From assembly GCA_024398535.1 (NCBI GenBank), contig JAKSIY010000005.1, positions 1 to 46,152 on the forward strand: DNA of 46,152 bases, in the 5' to 3' direction. A program made the translations under genes and the position numbers. Positions 35,741-43,147 of this stretch are shown here, piece after piece. Source of the stretch: Bacteroidaceae bacterium. GTDB lineage: Bacteria > Bacteroidota > Bacteroidia > Bacteroidales > Bacteroidaceae. Numbering within the stretch: position 1 is the stretch's first letter; every line of letters begins with the position of its first letter. A model generated the notes under the pieces. The model saw only the letters and a list, made by a program, of their open reading frames with translations, did no database searches and had not been told where the DNA came from.

Positions 35741-35833
35741 GTGATTTGCGCTCACATTTCATCGCATTTCTCCCCGCTTTCTCTGTCGCTTCCACCGCGT
35801 TCTGCGCAAGTGCTATGTACCGATGCTTTGGAG

Positions 35834-36024
35834 TGCTGCCACGACTCCTGTGTGCGACGGTATTCTTTGGAGTCGCGGCAGGAAAATACCCTGTGCAGCC
35901 TGAAATGCTGCCACGACTCCCGTGTGCGATGGTATTCTTTGGAGTCGCGGCATGAAAATGCCCTGTTCAGCCTGAAATGCTGCCACGACTCCCGCGTACA
36001 ACGGTATTCTTTGGAGTCGTGACA
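35834..36024 (-). repeat. 72-bp tandem hairpin repeat, two full units and one partial
   Basis: Units start at 35834, 35906 and 35978 with TGCTGCCACGACTCC. In each, TGCCACGACTCC is followed about 20 bases later by GGAGTCGCGGCA (GGAGTCGTGACA in the third), forming a 12-bp stem. On the + strand each stem has one A-C mismatch; on the - strand the same position is a G-U pair in all three, so a - strand RNA would fold without mismatch. The loops contain GGTATTCTTT, related to the GTTGGTATT word of island 1. It lies between the small membrane protein gene and lon. Confidence 0.82.
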
Positions 36025-36048
36025 AGGAAACAAACATGCGGCGAAAGG

Positions 36049-36087
36049 AATACCAACACACGCGGCCGGTTAAATACCAACGCACGC
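36049..36087 (-). repeat. two copies of the GCGTGCGTTGGTATT word
   Basis: On the - strand GCGTGTGTTGGTATT (36049-36063) and GCGTGCGTTGGTATTT (36072-36087) match the outer arm of the palindromic element of island 1 (4431 and 5304). They link islands 1 and 3 as one repeat family. Confidence 0.65.
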
Positions 36088-36113
36088 AGCTGAGAGAAAC
36101 ACAGAAACGTCCG

Positions 36114-36198
36114 GACAGAGCGCTCCAACGAACGGCGTCTTTGCGATACGCAGTGAGCAATAACTAGCCGCGAGTGGAACGCGCTGCCCATTCAGTCG
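36114..36198 (-). repeat. repeat R2, copy 2
   Basis: The 85-bp partner of 22168-22252, on the other strand. It starts 18 bp after the stop codon of the small membrane protein gene and is in the same orientation as that gene. Its ends GCGTTCC and GGAGCGC pair as a stem with one G-T. See copy 1 for the comparison. Confidence 0.88.
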
Positions 36199-36215
36199 TG
36201 GCAGGAGAAACTGTC

Positions 36216-36443
36216 CTAATTTTTCTTCTTGAACTTGCTTCTGAGGCCAGACCACGTGGACCAACCTTGCTTTTCCGCAATGTCTGCAATCAGCATCGCG
36301 GTTAGAAATGCTACACCCTCAATGAAATGGTTCCAGAAGCTCTTTTCGGTAGCTTTTCCAAATAATGCATCGACCAAGACCATGAACAGGATGAACAGGG
36401 CCAATGTGATTGGATATTTCAGAATATTGTTGTGACTTTTCAT
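36216..36443 (-). CDS. small membrane protein of unknown function, 75 residues
   Basis: I do not recognise this protein. From ATG 36443 it encodes MKSHNNILKYP, a hydrophobic helix (ITLALFILFMVLVDALFG), a short polar loop, a second weaker helix (HFIEGVAFLTAMLIADIA), and a basic tail (RSKFKKKN). The plan resembles small two-helix proteins such as holins or membrane stress peptides, but no motif supports either. The longer frame to 36560 is rejected because the promoter lies inside it. It has its own full-consensus promoter and sits exactly between repeats R3 (upstream) and R2 (downstream). It ends in TAG, the only intact gene here that does. Confidence 0.6.
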   Translation of the reverse strand: MKSHNNILKYPITLALFILFMVLVDALFGKATEKSFWNHFIEGVAFLTAMLIADIAEKQGWSTWSGLRSKFKKKN

Positions 36444-36496
36444 AATCGGTTTGAATATGGCGCTAGGCCTTTTCCTGAGGTGCCGCGTCTGGGCGA

Positions 36497-36529
36497 CAAA
36501 GTTAATGAATGCTCTAGGAAAAACAAAAA
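36497..36529 (-). promoter_or_regulatory. promoter of the 75-residue membrane protein gene
   Basis: On the - strand TTTTTG (36529-36524), a 19-bp gap, then TAACTTTG (36504-36497). The ATG is 53 bp downstream. This is among the best promoters in the window and argues that the small gene is real. Confidence 0.65.
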
Positions 36530-36533
36530 GTTC

Positions 36534-36636
36534 CATGCGGCTGTTGACGAATACGCACAATAATCCTGGGGTGTTGGCTCTTACAATTCTGGGGACGATG
36601 CTTCGAACAATTAGGAACCTGTCCCCAAAAATGGCG
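36534..36636 (-). repeat. repeat R3, copy 2
   Basis: About 103 bp, partner of 22049-22154 on the other strand. It overlaps the last 26 bp of trmN6 and supplies its stop codon, then ends 5 bp before the -33 region of the small membrane protein gene. The stem GGGGAC with GTCCCC is perfect here. Confidence 0.85.
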
Positions 36637-37342
36637 AAACGAGGGAGGCGTGGTCATCGGAGCCGACGGTGAGGCTGGTGACGAGGGGCTGTTCCTGTAG
36701 CAGGGTGGCTTGCGGCGTGGGGCGCGTGAATTCCAGCAGGGCTCTTCTGGGACTGCCGTTGGGCTTTGTGAAGACGTCAGTCCTGCGTGTGAGCCGCAGG
36801 GAGTTTTCTGTGCAGGATGAGATGAAGTCGCTGCATGCCTCTGACGGTATGATGACGGAGAAGGTTCCCTGGTCGGAAAGCAGTGCTGAGGCAGCTGCTG
36901 CCAATTCGTCAAAACTCAGGTTCGTGGCGTGGCGGGCGGTGGTCCTTCCCTCTGACGGGCACTTCAGTGAGTTTCTGAAGTAGGGTGGGTTGCACAGGAT
37001 ATGGTTGAATTTCCTGTTCGCGAGGTCTGTTGTCAGTAATTGGTTTATGTCGCCTGTGATTACGGTTATCCTGTCTGCCCAGGGCGATGCCTGCACGTTC
37101 TCTCTGGCCTGTGCGGCTGCTTCTGGGTCAATTTCAACGGCAAATAATTCTGATTCCGGTGATCTCTGTGCTGCCATGAGGGCAATCAGGCCGGTTCCGG
37201 TCCCGATGTCCAGAATCCTGCCGGGGCTTTCCTGGACGGTTGCCCATGCGCCCAGGAGCACTCCGTCTGTGCCCACCTTCATGGCGCATCGGTCCTGCCA
37301 GATTGTAAACTGCCTGAATCTGAAATACTGGTTTCTGCCCAT
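36611..37342 (-). CDS. trmN6: tRNA1(Val) (adenine-37-N6)-methyltransferase, C-terminus altered
   Basis: Methylates A37 of a tRNA using S-adenosylmethionine. The start at 37342 (MGRNQYFRFRQFTIWQ) is the family's normal N-terminus; the frame is open further upstream, but that stretch runs through the tRNA-Pro gene. Visible are VGTDGVLLGAW, the SAM motif DIGTGTGLIAL (residues 45-55) and the N6-adenine motif NPPYF (118-122). The protein ends SLVSPFLGTGS, where homologues in my memory end in a conserved segment with LTRDFYL. The last codons and stop lie in repeat R3, so the end has probably been replaced. Length is 243 residues. Confidence 0.88.
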   Translation of the reverse strand: MGRNQYFRFRQFTIWQDRCAMKVGTDGVLLGAWATVQESPGRILDIGTGTGLIALMAAQRSPESELFAVEIDPEAAAQARENVQASPWADRITVITGDINQLLTTDLANRKFNHILCNPPYFRNSLKCPSEGRTTARHATNLSFDELAAAASALLSDQGTFSVIIPSEACSDFISSCTENSLRLTRRTDVFTKPNGSPRRALLEFTRPTPQATLLQEQPLVTSLTVGSDDHASLVSPFLGTGS

Positions 37343-37375
37343 TGCTGACGTGAACTGTGTGGTGTTTGCCTGCCA

Positions 37376-37409
37376 TGAAAAACAAAAGCACCCACATTTC
37401 TGTGAGTGC
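37376..37409 (-). terminator. intrinsic terminator of tRNA-Pro
   Basis: On the - strand GCACTCAC (37409-37402) pairs with GTGGGTGC (37395-37388), 7 of 8, followed by TTTTGTTTTTC. It lies 10 bp after the tRNA. trmN6 starts 34 bp further and has no clear promoter of its own, so it may depend on read-through. Confidence 0.7.
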
Positions 37410-37419
37410 TTTGCTTTAG

Positions 37420-37492
37420 TCGGGATGACCCGATTCGAACAGGCGACTTCTTGGTCCCAAACCAAGCGTTCTACCAACTGAACTACATCCCG
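37420..37492 (-). tRNA. tRNA-Pro (anticodon TGG)
   Basis: A 73-base cloverleaf. Acceptor arms CGGGATG and CATCCCG pair fully, with discriminator A. The D-loop has AGTTCAGTTGGTAGA, the anticodon stem CTTGG/CCAAG encloses TTTGGGA with anticodon TGG, and the T arm has GTTCGAATC. CCA is not encoded. I see no direct repeat of its 3' end that would mark an integrated element. Confidence 0.95.
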
Positions 37493-37517
37493 AATGCTCT
37501 GTTTCTCAAAAGCGATG

Positions 37518-37549
37518 CAAAGGTAAGCGTTAGTTTTTGTACGACCAAA
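37518..37549 (-). promoter_or_regulatory. promoter of tRNA-Pro
   Basis: On the - strand TTTG (37549-37546), a 20-bp gap, and TACCTTTG (37525-37518), a full consensus match, 25 bp before the tRNA. Confidence 0.75.
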
Positions 37550-37619
37550 CAAAAGGACAAATTTTTTGATATGTTTTTGCGAATTTCTTGTTGTGGGCTG
37601 TTTTTTGACTGTTTTGGAG

Positions 37620-37627
37620 TATTTTTG
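37620..37627 (+). promoter_or_regulatory. -7 box of the lipid kinase gene
   Basis: TATTTTTG, 35 bp before the ATG. The -33 position has no clear TTTG. Confidence 0.5.
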
Positions 37628-37662
37628 TGCCATAGAAACCACCTTAGCCATATCAATCTGGA

Positions 37663-38565
37663 ATGACAGTACAGAAAAAAGAAATAGTGTTCATTGTAAA
37701 CCCAATATCCGGCAAGGAGTCTGTGGAGGACAAGTGCAGGTCAATAGGTTCAGTCCTGGATTCTTCCATATATGATTATAAGGTGTTGGTGACGGAACGT
37801 GCGGGCCATGCTGCAGAAATTGCCAAGGCCTGTTCTGAAGTGGGGACGGATATTGTCGTAGCAGTTGGCGGTGACGGGACGGTCAATGAGGTTGCTTCCG
37901 GCCTGATCGGGACCCAGACGGCGTTGGGCATCATTCCATGCGGTTCCGGCAACGGTCTTGCCAGACATCTTGGAATCCCGATGAATCATGCAAAGGCCGT
38001 AGAACTGCTCAACCAGTGCCGTATTGAAAGCATAGATTATGGCGTGGTTGAGGGACATCCGTTTTTCTGTACATGTGGCGTAGGGTACGATGCATGGATA
38101 AGCCACAAGTTTGCTGAGTCCGGCAAGCGCGGTGTACTGCCTTATATAGAAAACGCCATTACCGAGTTCTTTGCCTACAAGAGTGAGGAGTACAGCCTGA
38201 CGGTAGATGGCAGGAAACTTGAAGAGAAGGCATTCCTGATGACCTGTGCAAATGCTGACCAGTGGGGTAACAATGCCTTGATTGCTCCAAGTGCATCGCT
38301 CCAGGACGGATTGTTGGATCTCTGTATAGTCAAGCCGTTTACTCCTTTTGAGGCTCCCGTCCTGGCGGCCAAGCTGATGGACGGACGTGCTGAGACCAGC
38401 AAGCGTGTCAAGTACATGAAGTGTCAGAATATTCTGATTCAGCGCAGTAGGCCGGGAGTTGCCCACTATGACGGTGAACCGTGTGAGCTTGGCAGTACGA
38501 TTCATGTGGGCATTGTCAAGTCTGGCCTTAAGGTTGCAGTGGCAGATGACAGGCAAAAAATCTGA
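37663..38565 (+). CDS. YegS/BmrU-type lipid (diacylglycerol) kinase
   Basis: A soluble or membrane-associated kinase that phosphorylates a lipid such as diacylglycerol, or a sphingoid base in Bacteroidetes. At 300 residues it has VNPISGKES near the start, the nucleotide-binding GGDGTVNEVASGL (residues 69-81), IPCGSGNGLARHLGIP, and DGLLDLCIVKPF. The conserved end DGEPCELG is present. It stands alone with its own -7 box, divergent from tRNA-Pro. The lipid substrate cannot be predicted. Confidence 0.9.
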   Translation: MTVQKKEIVFIVNPISGKESVEDKCRSIGSVLDSSIYDYKVLVTERAGHAAEIAKACSEVGTDIVVAVGGDGTVNEVASGLIGTQTALGIIPCGSGNGLARHLGIPMNHAKAVELLNQCRIESIDYGVVEGHPFFCTCGVGYDAWISHKFAESGKRGVLPYIENAITEFFAYKSEEYSLTVDGRKLEEKAFLMTCANADQWGNNALIAPSASLQDGLLDLCIVKPFTPFEAPVLAAKLMDGRAETSKRVKYMKCQNILIQRSRPGVAHYDGEPCELGSTIHVGIVKSGLKVAVADDRQKI

Positions 38566-38651
38566 AAATGTATATGAATGCATCGATTATGCATTATTAA
38601 ATGACAAAATGCCGTTATTTATCCACTTTTGCTGAATTTTTGTGATTAATA

Positions 38652-38683
38652 TTTGTGAATGTGAATATAGAATACTATTTTTG
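38652..38683 (+). promoter_or_regulatory. promoter of gdhA
   Basis: TTTG (38652-38655), a 20-bp gap, and TATTTTTG (38676-38683). It leaves a leader of about 60 bases before the ATG. Full consensus, as expected for a highly expressed gene. Confidence 0.75.
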
Positions 38684-38752
38684 CCATCGCTTTGACGTGA
38701 AAATGTCAAAAGTAAATACGTCTGAATATTAACCGCATAAAAAAACACAACA

Positions 38753-40108
38753 ATGGACAAGCTTGCAAAAGAGTATGTCGAGAGTTTCATGGCTGATGTT
38801 ATCGCCAAGAATCCAGGAGAGAAAGAATTCCACCAGGCAGTAAGAGAGGTAGTGGAGAGTGTAGCACCTTATATCATGCAGTACCCATATCTCCGTGAGC
38901 AGAAGATCATGGAGCGTATCGTAGAGCCAGAAAGAGTAATCATGTTCCGTGTTCCATGGATGGATGATCAGGGCGAGATTCACGTAAACCGTGGTTTCCG
39001 CGTTCAGATGAACAGTGCTATCGGCCCGTACAAAGGTGGTATCCGTTTCCACTCAAGCGTTAACCTGAGCATCATGAAGTTCCTTGCTTTTGAGCAGACT
39101 TTCAAGAATAGCCTTACAACCCTGCCAATGGGTGGTGCAAAGGGTGGTTCAGACTTCAGCCCACGTGGCAAGTCAGACGCTGAGGTAATGCGTTTCTGCC
39201 AGAGCTTCATGACAGAGCTTCAGCGTCACATTGGTCCTGACACTGACGTTCCTGCAGGTGATATAGGCGTAGGTGGTCGTGAAGTTGGTTTCATGTTCGG
39301 TCAGTACAAGCGTCTGCGCGACGAATTTACCGGTACTCTTACAGGTAAGGGTCAGTGCTGGGGCGGTTCTCTGATGCGTCCAGAGGCTACAGGTTACGGT
39401 ACTTGCTATTTCGCTCAGTCAATGCTTGCTACACGCGGCAAGAGCTTCGAGGGCCAGACTGTTCTTGTATCAGGTTCAGGTAACGTTGCTCAGTATGCTT
39501 GCGAGAAGGCTACTCAGCTGGGTGCAAAGGTTGTCACCCTGTCAGACAGCAATGGTTTCATCTATGATCCAGACGGTATCACTCCAGAGAAGCTTGCTTA
39601 TGTAATGAAGCTGAAGAACGTTATCCGTGGCCGTATCAAGGAGTATGTTAAGGAGTATCCAACAGCTCAGTACTTCGAGGGCCAGAAGCCATGGGGCATC
39701 AAGTGTGATATTGCACTGCCTTGTGCTACTCAGAATGAAATCAACGCTGAGGCTGCTCAGACACTGGTTGACAACGGTTGCTACTGTGTTGCTGAGGGTG
39801 CTAACATGCCTACAACTCCAGAAGCTATCGCAATCTTCCAGGGCGCTAAGCTGCTGTACTCACCAGGTAAGGCTTCTAACGCCGGTGGTGTTGCAACTTC
39901 AGGTCTTGAAATGTCACAGAACTCTATGCGTCTGAAGTGGACTGCAGAAGAGGTTGACCAGAAGCTCCACAACATCATGGCTGACATCCACGCTGCATGC
40001 GTTAAGTATGGTACAGAGGAGGATGGTTACATCAACTATGTAAAGGGCGCAAACGTAGCTGGCTTCATCAAGGTTGCCAACTCAATGTGCGAGCAGGGTT
40101 TGGTATAA
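38753..40108 (+). CDS. gdhA: NADP-type glutamate dehydrogenase
   Basis: Interconverts glutamate with 2-oxoglutarate and ammonia; in Bacteroidales the main route of ammonia assimilation. The 451-residue hexameric form is clear: FRVPWMDDQGEIHVNRGFRV (conserved front), the catalytic Lys in LPMGGAKGGSDF, GPDTDVPAGDIGVGGREVGF, and the Rossmann motif VSGSGNVAQYA. NADP use is inferred from the subfamily. Codon bias is strong, as in leuB. It has a good promoter, and the hairpin after its stop lies before the next gene. Confidence 0.96.
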   Translation: MDKLAKEYVESFMADVIAKNPGEKEFHQAVREVVESVAPYIMQYPYLREQKIMERIVEPERVIMFRVPWMDDQGEIHVNRGFRVQMNSAIGPYKGGIRFHSSVNLSIMKFLAFEQTFKNSLTTLPMGGAKGGSDFSPRGKSDAEVMRFCQSFMTELQRHIGPDTDVPAGDIGVGGREVGFMFGQYKRLRDEFTGTLTGKGQCWGGSLMRPEATGYGTCYFAQSMLATRGKSFEGQTVLVSGSGNVAQYACEKATQLGAKVVTLSDSNGFIYDPDGITPEKLAYVMKLKNVIRGRIKEYVKEYPTAQYFEGQKPWGIKCDIALPCATQNEINAEAAQTLVDNGCYCVAEGANMPTTPEAIAIFQGAKLLYSPGKASNAGGVATSGLEMSQNSMRLKWTAEEVDQKLHNIMADIHAACVKYGTEEDGYINYVKGANVAGFIKVANSMCEQGLV

Positions 40109-40129
40109 TCCAATAAAAATAGCATCTTT

Positions 40130-40164
40130 GTAACCCTCCTTCCGGACTCCGGTAGGAGGGTTAC
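40130..40164 (+). terminator. hairpin after gdhA
   Basis: GTAACCCTCCT (40130-40140) and AGGAGGGTTAC (40154-40164) pair perfectly over 11 bp; CCGG-ACT-CCGG adds an inner stem. It is followed by TTATATATAA, not by a T run. It may terminate gdhA fully, or partly so that the next gene gets a smaller share. Confidence 0.75.
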
Positions 40165-40181
40165 TTATATATAATGACAAA

Positions 40182-43133
40182 ATGAGCGGACAGAAAGCAG
40201 ATTACAGCGGACTCATGTCCCGGAAGATTCACAGGATTCTTCTGGTATGCAATAACTATGACAGTTTTACTCTTGAGGAGGACGGACATATTGAAGATCA
40301 GATTGCCCAGGATTACTCGGAACTGAATCTGAGCAATCCACCTTCAATACTCAGGGCAGAGACTACATCGCAGGCTCTTGAGATGGCGCGCAACGGTGAG
40401 CCTTTTGACCTTGTGATCACCATGTACAATGTCGGTGAACCCGACGTGTTTGATTTTTCCCTTCAGATGAAGCAGATTGCGCCGGATACTCCTATTGTAC
40501 TTCTGGCAATGTTCTCAAAGGAGATTTATCAGAGGATGCAGGACCGGACAAACTCTGCAATTGATTATTTCTTCTGCTGGAACAACTCTACAGACCTTAT
40601 CATTGCAATCATCAAGCTTCTTGAGGATTCAATGAACGCAGAGCATGACATTCTGGAATCAGAGGTCCGTGCAATCCTGCTGGTCGAAGACTCTGTCCGT
40701 TACTATTCTACTTATCTGCCGGTTCTTTATAAGCTTGTGCTCCAGCAGAATATCGTAGCAATCCGTGATACCCTGAATGAGAAGCAGCAGGCCCAGCGTA
40801 AGCGCTCACGTCCAAAGATCCTCATGGCTACTAACTATGAAGAGGCCATGGTGCTGTACGAACGTTATCAGCAGAACATCCTGGGCGTAATTTCAGATAT
40901 CGGTTTTGTGCTTCATAAGGGCGATGCCCCTGAACTTGAGAAGTCCGATGCCGGTCTGGATCTCTGCAGGCATATCAAGGCAGATAATCCTACAATGCCG
41001 GTACTCCTGCAGTCGTCGCAGGAGAGTATGCGTGCTGAGGCAGAAAAACTTGGTGTAGGCTTTGTTATCAAGACCTCAAAGACGCTGATGCATGAACTCT
41101 CTGAGTACATTGGCCGTGAGTTCGGATTCGGTGACTTTGTGGTTACTGATCCGTCAACCGGTGAGGAACTGCTCCGTGCCAAGGATCTTTACGGTTTTGA
41201 GAGAATCATAAAGAGCATCAGCGATGCCGATTTCCGCCGTCTCTCTGACAAAAACTACATTTCAAGATGGCTGTTTGCCCGAGGCCTTTTTGATCTGGGC
41301 AAGAAGCTGCGTCCAATTACCATACATGACAATTCCGAGATTTCTGAGATTCGCCGTCTGAATCTGGATATCATTCATGACTACCGCAACAGCATGGGCA
41401 TCGGTGTCGTGGCACGCTTCAACAACGAATCGTACAACGATACCATCCGATTTGCCCGTCTGGGTGACGGTTCTCTTGGCGGCAAGGCGCGCGGACTGGC
41501 CTTCCTGAACCACATCCTGCAGAAGTATGACCTGTATGACAGGTGGGAGGGGTCACGTGTGATAGTTCCAAGAACACTGGTAATTACCACAGAGTACTTT
41601 GACCGCTTCATCCTTGAGAACGGACTGCAGTACGTAATCAATTCTGATATTTCCGATGCAGAGATCCTGTCGGAGTTCGTGGCATCGACCTTGCCAAGAG
41701 AACTGACGGATTCGCTGAGAGTGTTCATTCACCATGTGCGCAAACCGTTGGCTGTGCGCTCTTCTTCAAAACTTGAAGATTCATATTATCAGCCGTTTGC
41801 CGGTGTCTATTCAACCTACATGATTCCATGTACGGAGAATGAGGACCAGCAGCTGAGACTTCTGACAAAGGCTATCAAGAGCGTGTATGCATCGACCTAC
41901 TTTGCGGCATCGAGAGGTTATATAACTGCTACTGCCAATGTGATCTCAGAAGAGAAGATGGCAATTGTCCTGCAGGAGGTGTGCGGTTCTGAGGATCATG
42001 GATATTACTTCCCGACCTTCTCGGGCGTGGCACGCTCAATGAATTTCTATCCAATTGGCCATGAGAAGCCTGAAGACGGCATCGTGAAGGTGGCAATGGG
42101 ACTTGGAAAGGCCGTTGTTGACGGTGACCAGGTGCTCAGGTTCTCACCGAAGTTTCCAAGGCACGTGCTTCAGACATCGACGGTTGAGAATACCATAAAG
42201 GAGACCCAGCAGTCTATGTTTGCACTTGACCTGCAGCCTGATAAGTTCAAGACATCAATTGATGACTCAATCAATCTGGAGCGTATTCCAATAGCTGACT
42301 GCCTGAAGTTCCGTAATCTGAAGCATGTGGTTTCAACCTGGGATATGGAGAATGGCCGCATGGTTGATTCTGCTTACCCAGAAGGACCAAAGTTCGTGAC
42401 CTTTGCGCAGATTCTGAAATTCAAGACAATTCCGCTTACTGATATTGTAAATGAGCTGCTTAGCATTGCGTATTCTGAAATGCGATGCGGAGTTGAGATT
42501 GAATTTGCCGTGGATATGGACCGTAACGGCAATGATGAACTGCCGTCTGTGTTCACGGTTCTTCAGATCAGGCCGATTTCTGTTGACAGCCGTAATGCTG
42601 ATGTCAATTGGGAGGAGGTCGATACCAGTTCTCCAATCATCTATTCCGAAAGTGGTCTGGGTACCGGCTTCATGAATGGACTGACCGATGTGGTTTATGT
42701 CCGCAAGGAGGCCTTTGACGTGACAAAGACCACAGAGATTGCCAGGGAACTGAAAGTTCTGAATGAGAAGATGAGGAATGAGAAGCGCAATTACGTGCTT
42801 GTAGGCTACGGAAGATGGGGCTCAAGCATTCCGTCGCTGGGTATTCCTGTCCAGTGGAGTGACATCTCTGAGACAAAGGCACTTGTTGAGTGCAGTCTGC
42901 CTGATTTCAGGGTTGATCCAAGCCAGGGTACGCACTTCTTCCAGAATCTTACCTCATTCAATGCCGGATACATAAATGTGGATCCGTATTCAAACAGCAG
43001 GGAGGTATTTGACTATGACCGTCTTCAGGCGATGCCTGCAGTGGCAGAGACAGAGTACCTTCGCCATGTCAGGTTTGATAGGGAACTGACCGTCTGCATA
43101 GACGGCCGGGAAGGCAAAGCACTTATAAAATAA
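40182..43133 (+). CDS. double-receiver PEP/pyruvate-binding ATP-grasp protein
   Basis: A 983-residue soluble protein of unknown role. Residues ~17-150 form a receiver-like fold without the phospho-acceptor Asp (LVITMYNV) or the Lys (FFCWNN). Residues ~163-310 form a second receiver that keeps the active-site set: Glu169/Asp170 (LLVEDS), Asp239 (VISDIGF), Ser278 (LLQSS) and Lys297 (VIKTSK). From about 430 comes a PEP-synthase-type nucleotide-binding domain: GSLGGKARGLAFL (430-442) and LAVRSSSKLEDSYYQPFAGVYST (as LAVRSSSKLEDSYY, 523-536, and FAGVYST). I find no phosphohistidine domain and no PEP-binding barrel, so it cannot be a complete PEP synthase. The C-terminus has YGRWGSSIPSLGIPV. It lies 73 bp after gdhA and 14 bp before GH9. 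Confidence 0.85.
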   Translation: MSGQKADYSGLMSRKIHRILLVCNNYDSFTLEEDGHIEDQIAQDYSELNLSNPPSILRAETTSQALEMARNGEPFDLVITMYNVGEPDVFDFSLQMKQIAPDTPIVLLAMFSKEIYQRMQDRTNSAIDYFFCWNNSTDLIIAIIKLLEDSMNAEHDILESEVRAILLVEDSVRYYSTYLPVLYKLVLQQNIVAIRDTLNEKQQAQRKRSRPKILMATNYEEAMVLYERYQQNILGVISDIGFVLHKGDAPELEKSDAGLDLCRHIKADNPTMPVLLQSSQESMRAEAEKLGVGFVIKTSKTLMHELSEYIGREFGFGDFVVTDPSTGEELLRAKDLYGFERIIKSISDADFRRLSDKNYISRWLFARGLFDLGKKLRPITIHDNSEISEIRRLNLDIIHDYRNSMGIGVVARFNNESYNDTIRFARLGDGSLGGKARGLAFLNHILQKYDLYDRWEGSRVIVPRTLVITTEYFDRFILENGLQYVINSDISDAEILSEFVASTLPRELTDSLRVFIHHVRKPLAVRSSSKLEDSYYQPFAGVYSTYMIPCTENEDQQLRLLTKAIKSVYASTYFAASRGYITATANVISEEKMAIVLQEVCGSEDHGYYFPTFSGVARSMNFYPIGHEKPEDGIVKVAMGLGKAVVDGDQVLRFSPKFPRHVLQTSTVENTIKETQQSMFALDLQPDKFKTSIDDSINLERIPIADCLKFRNLKHVVSTWDMENGRMVDSAYPEGPKFVTFAQILKFKTIPLTDIVNELLSIAYSEMRCGVEIEFAVDMDRNGNDELPSVFTVLQIRPISVDSRNADVNWEEVDTSSPIIYSESGLGTGFMNGLTDVVYVRKEAFDVTKTTEIARELKVLNEKMRNEKRNYVLVGYGRWGSSIPSLGIPVQWSDISETKALVECSLPDFRVDPSQGTHFFQNLTSFNAGYINVDPYSNSREVFDYDRLQAMPAVAETEYLRHVRFDRELTVCIDGREGKALIK

Positions 43134-43147
43134 ACTTACACAAAAAT

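Noticed and set aside
37420-37492. Integration site of a genomic island at tRNA-Pro
   Set aside because: No integrase gene and no direct repeat of the tRNA 3' end were seen; the flanking genes are ordinary chromosomal genes.
37343-37651. Longer trmN6 start, adding 103 residues
   Set aside because: The added frame runs through the tRNA-Pro gene and its terminator; MGRNQYF at 37342 is the family's normal start.
40182-43133. Complete phosphoenolpyruvate synthase (ppsA)
   Set aside because: The protein lacks the phosphohistidine and PEP-binding barrel domains and has two receiver-like domains in front.
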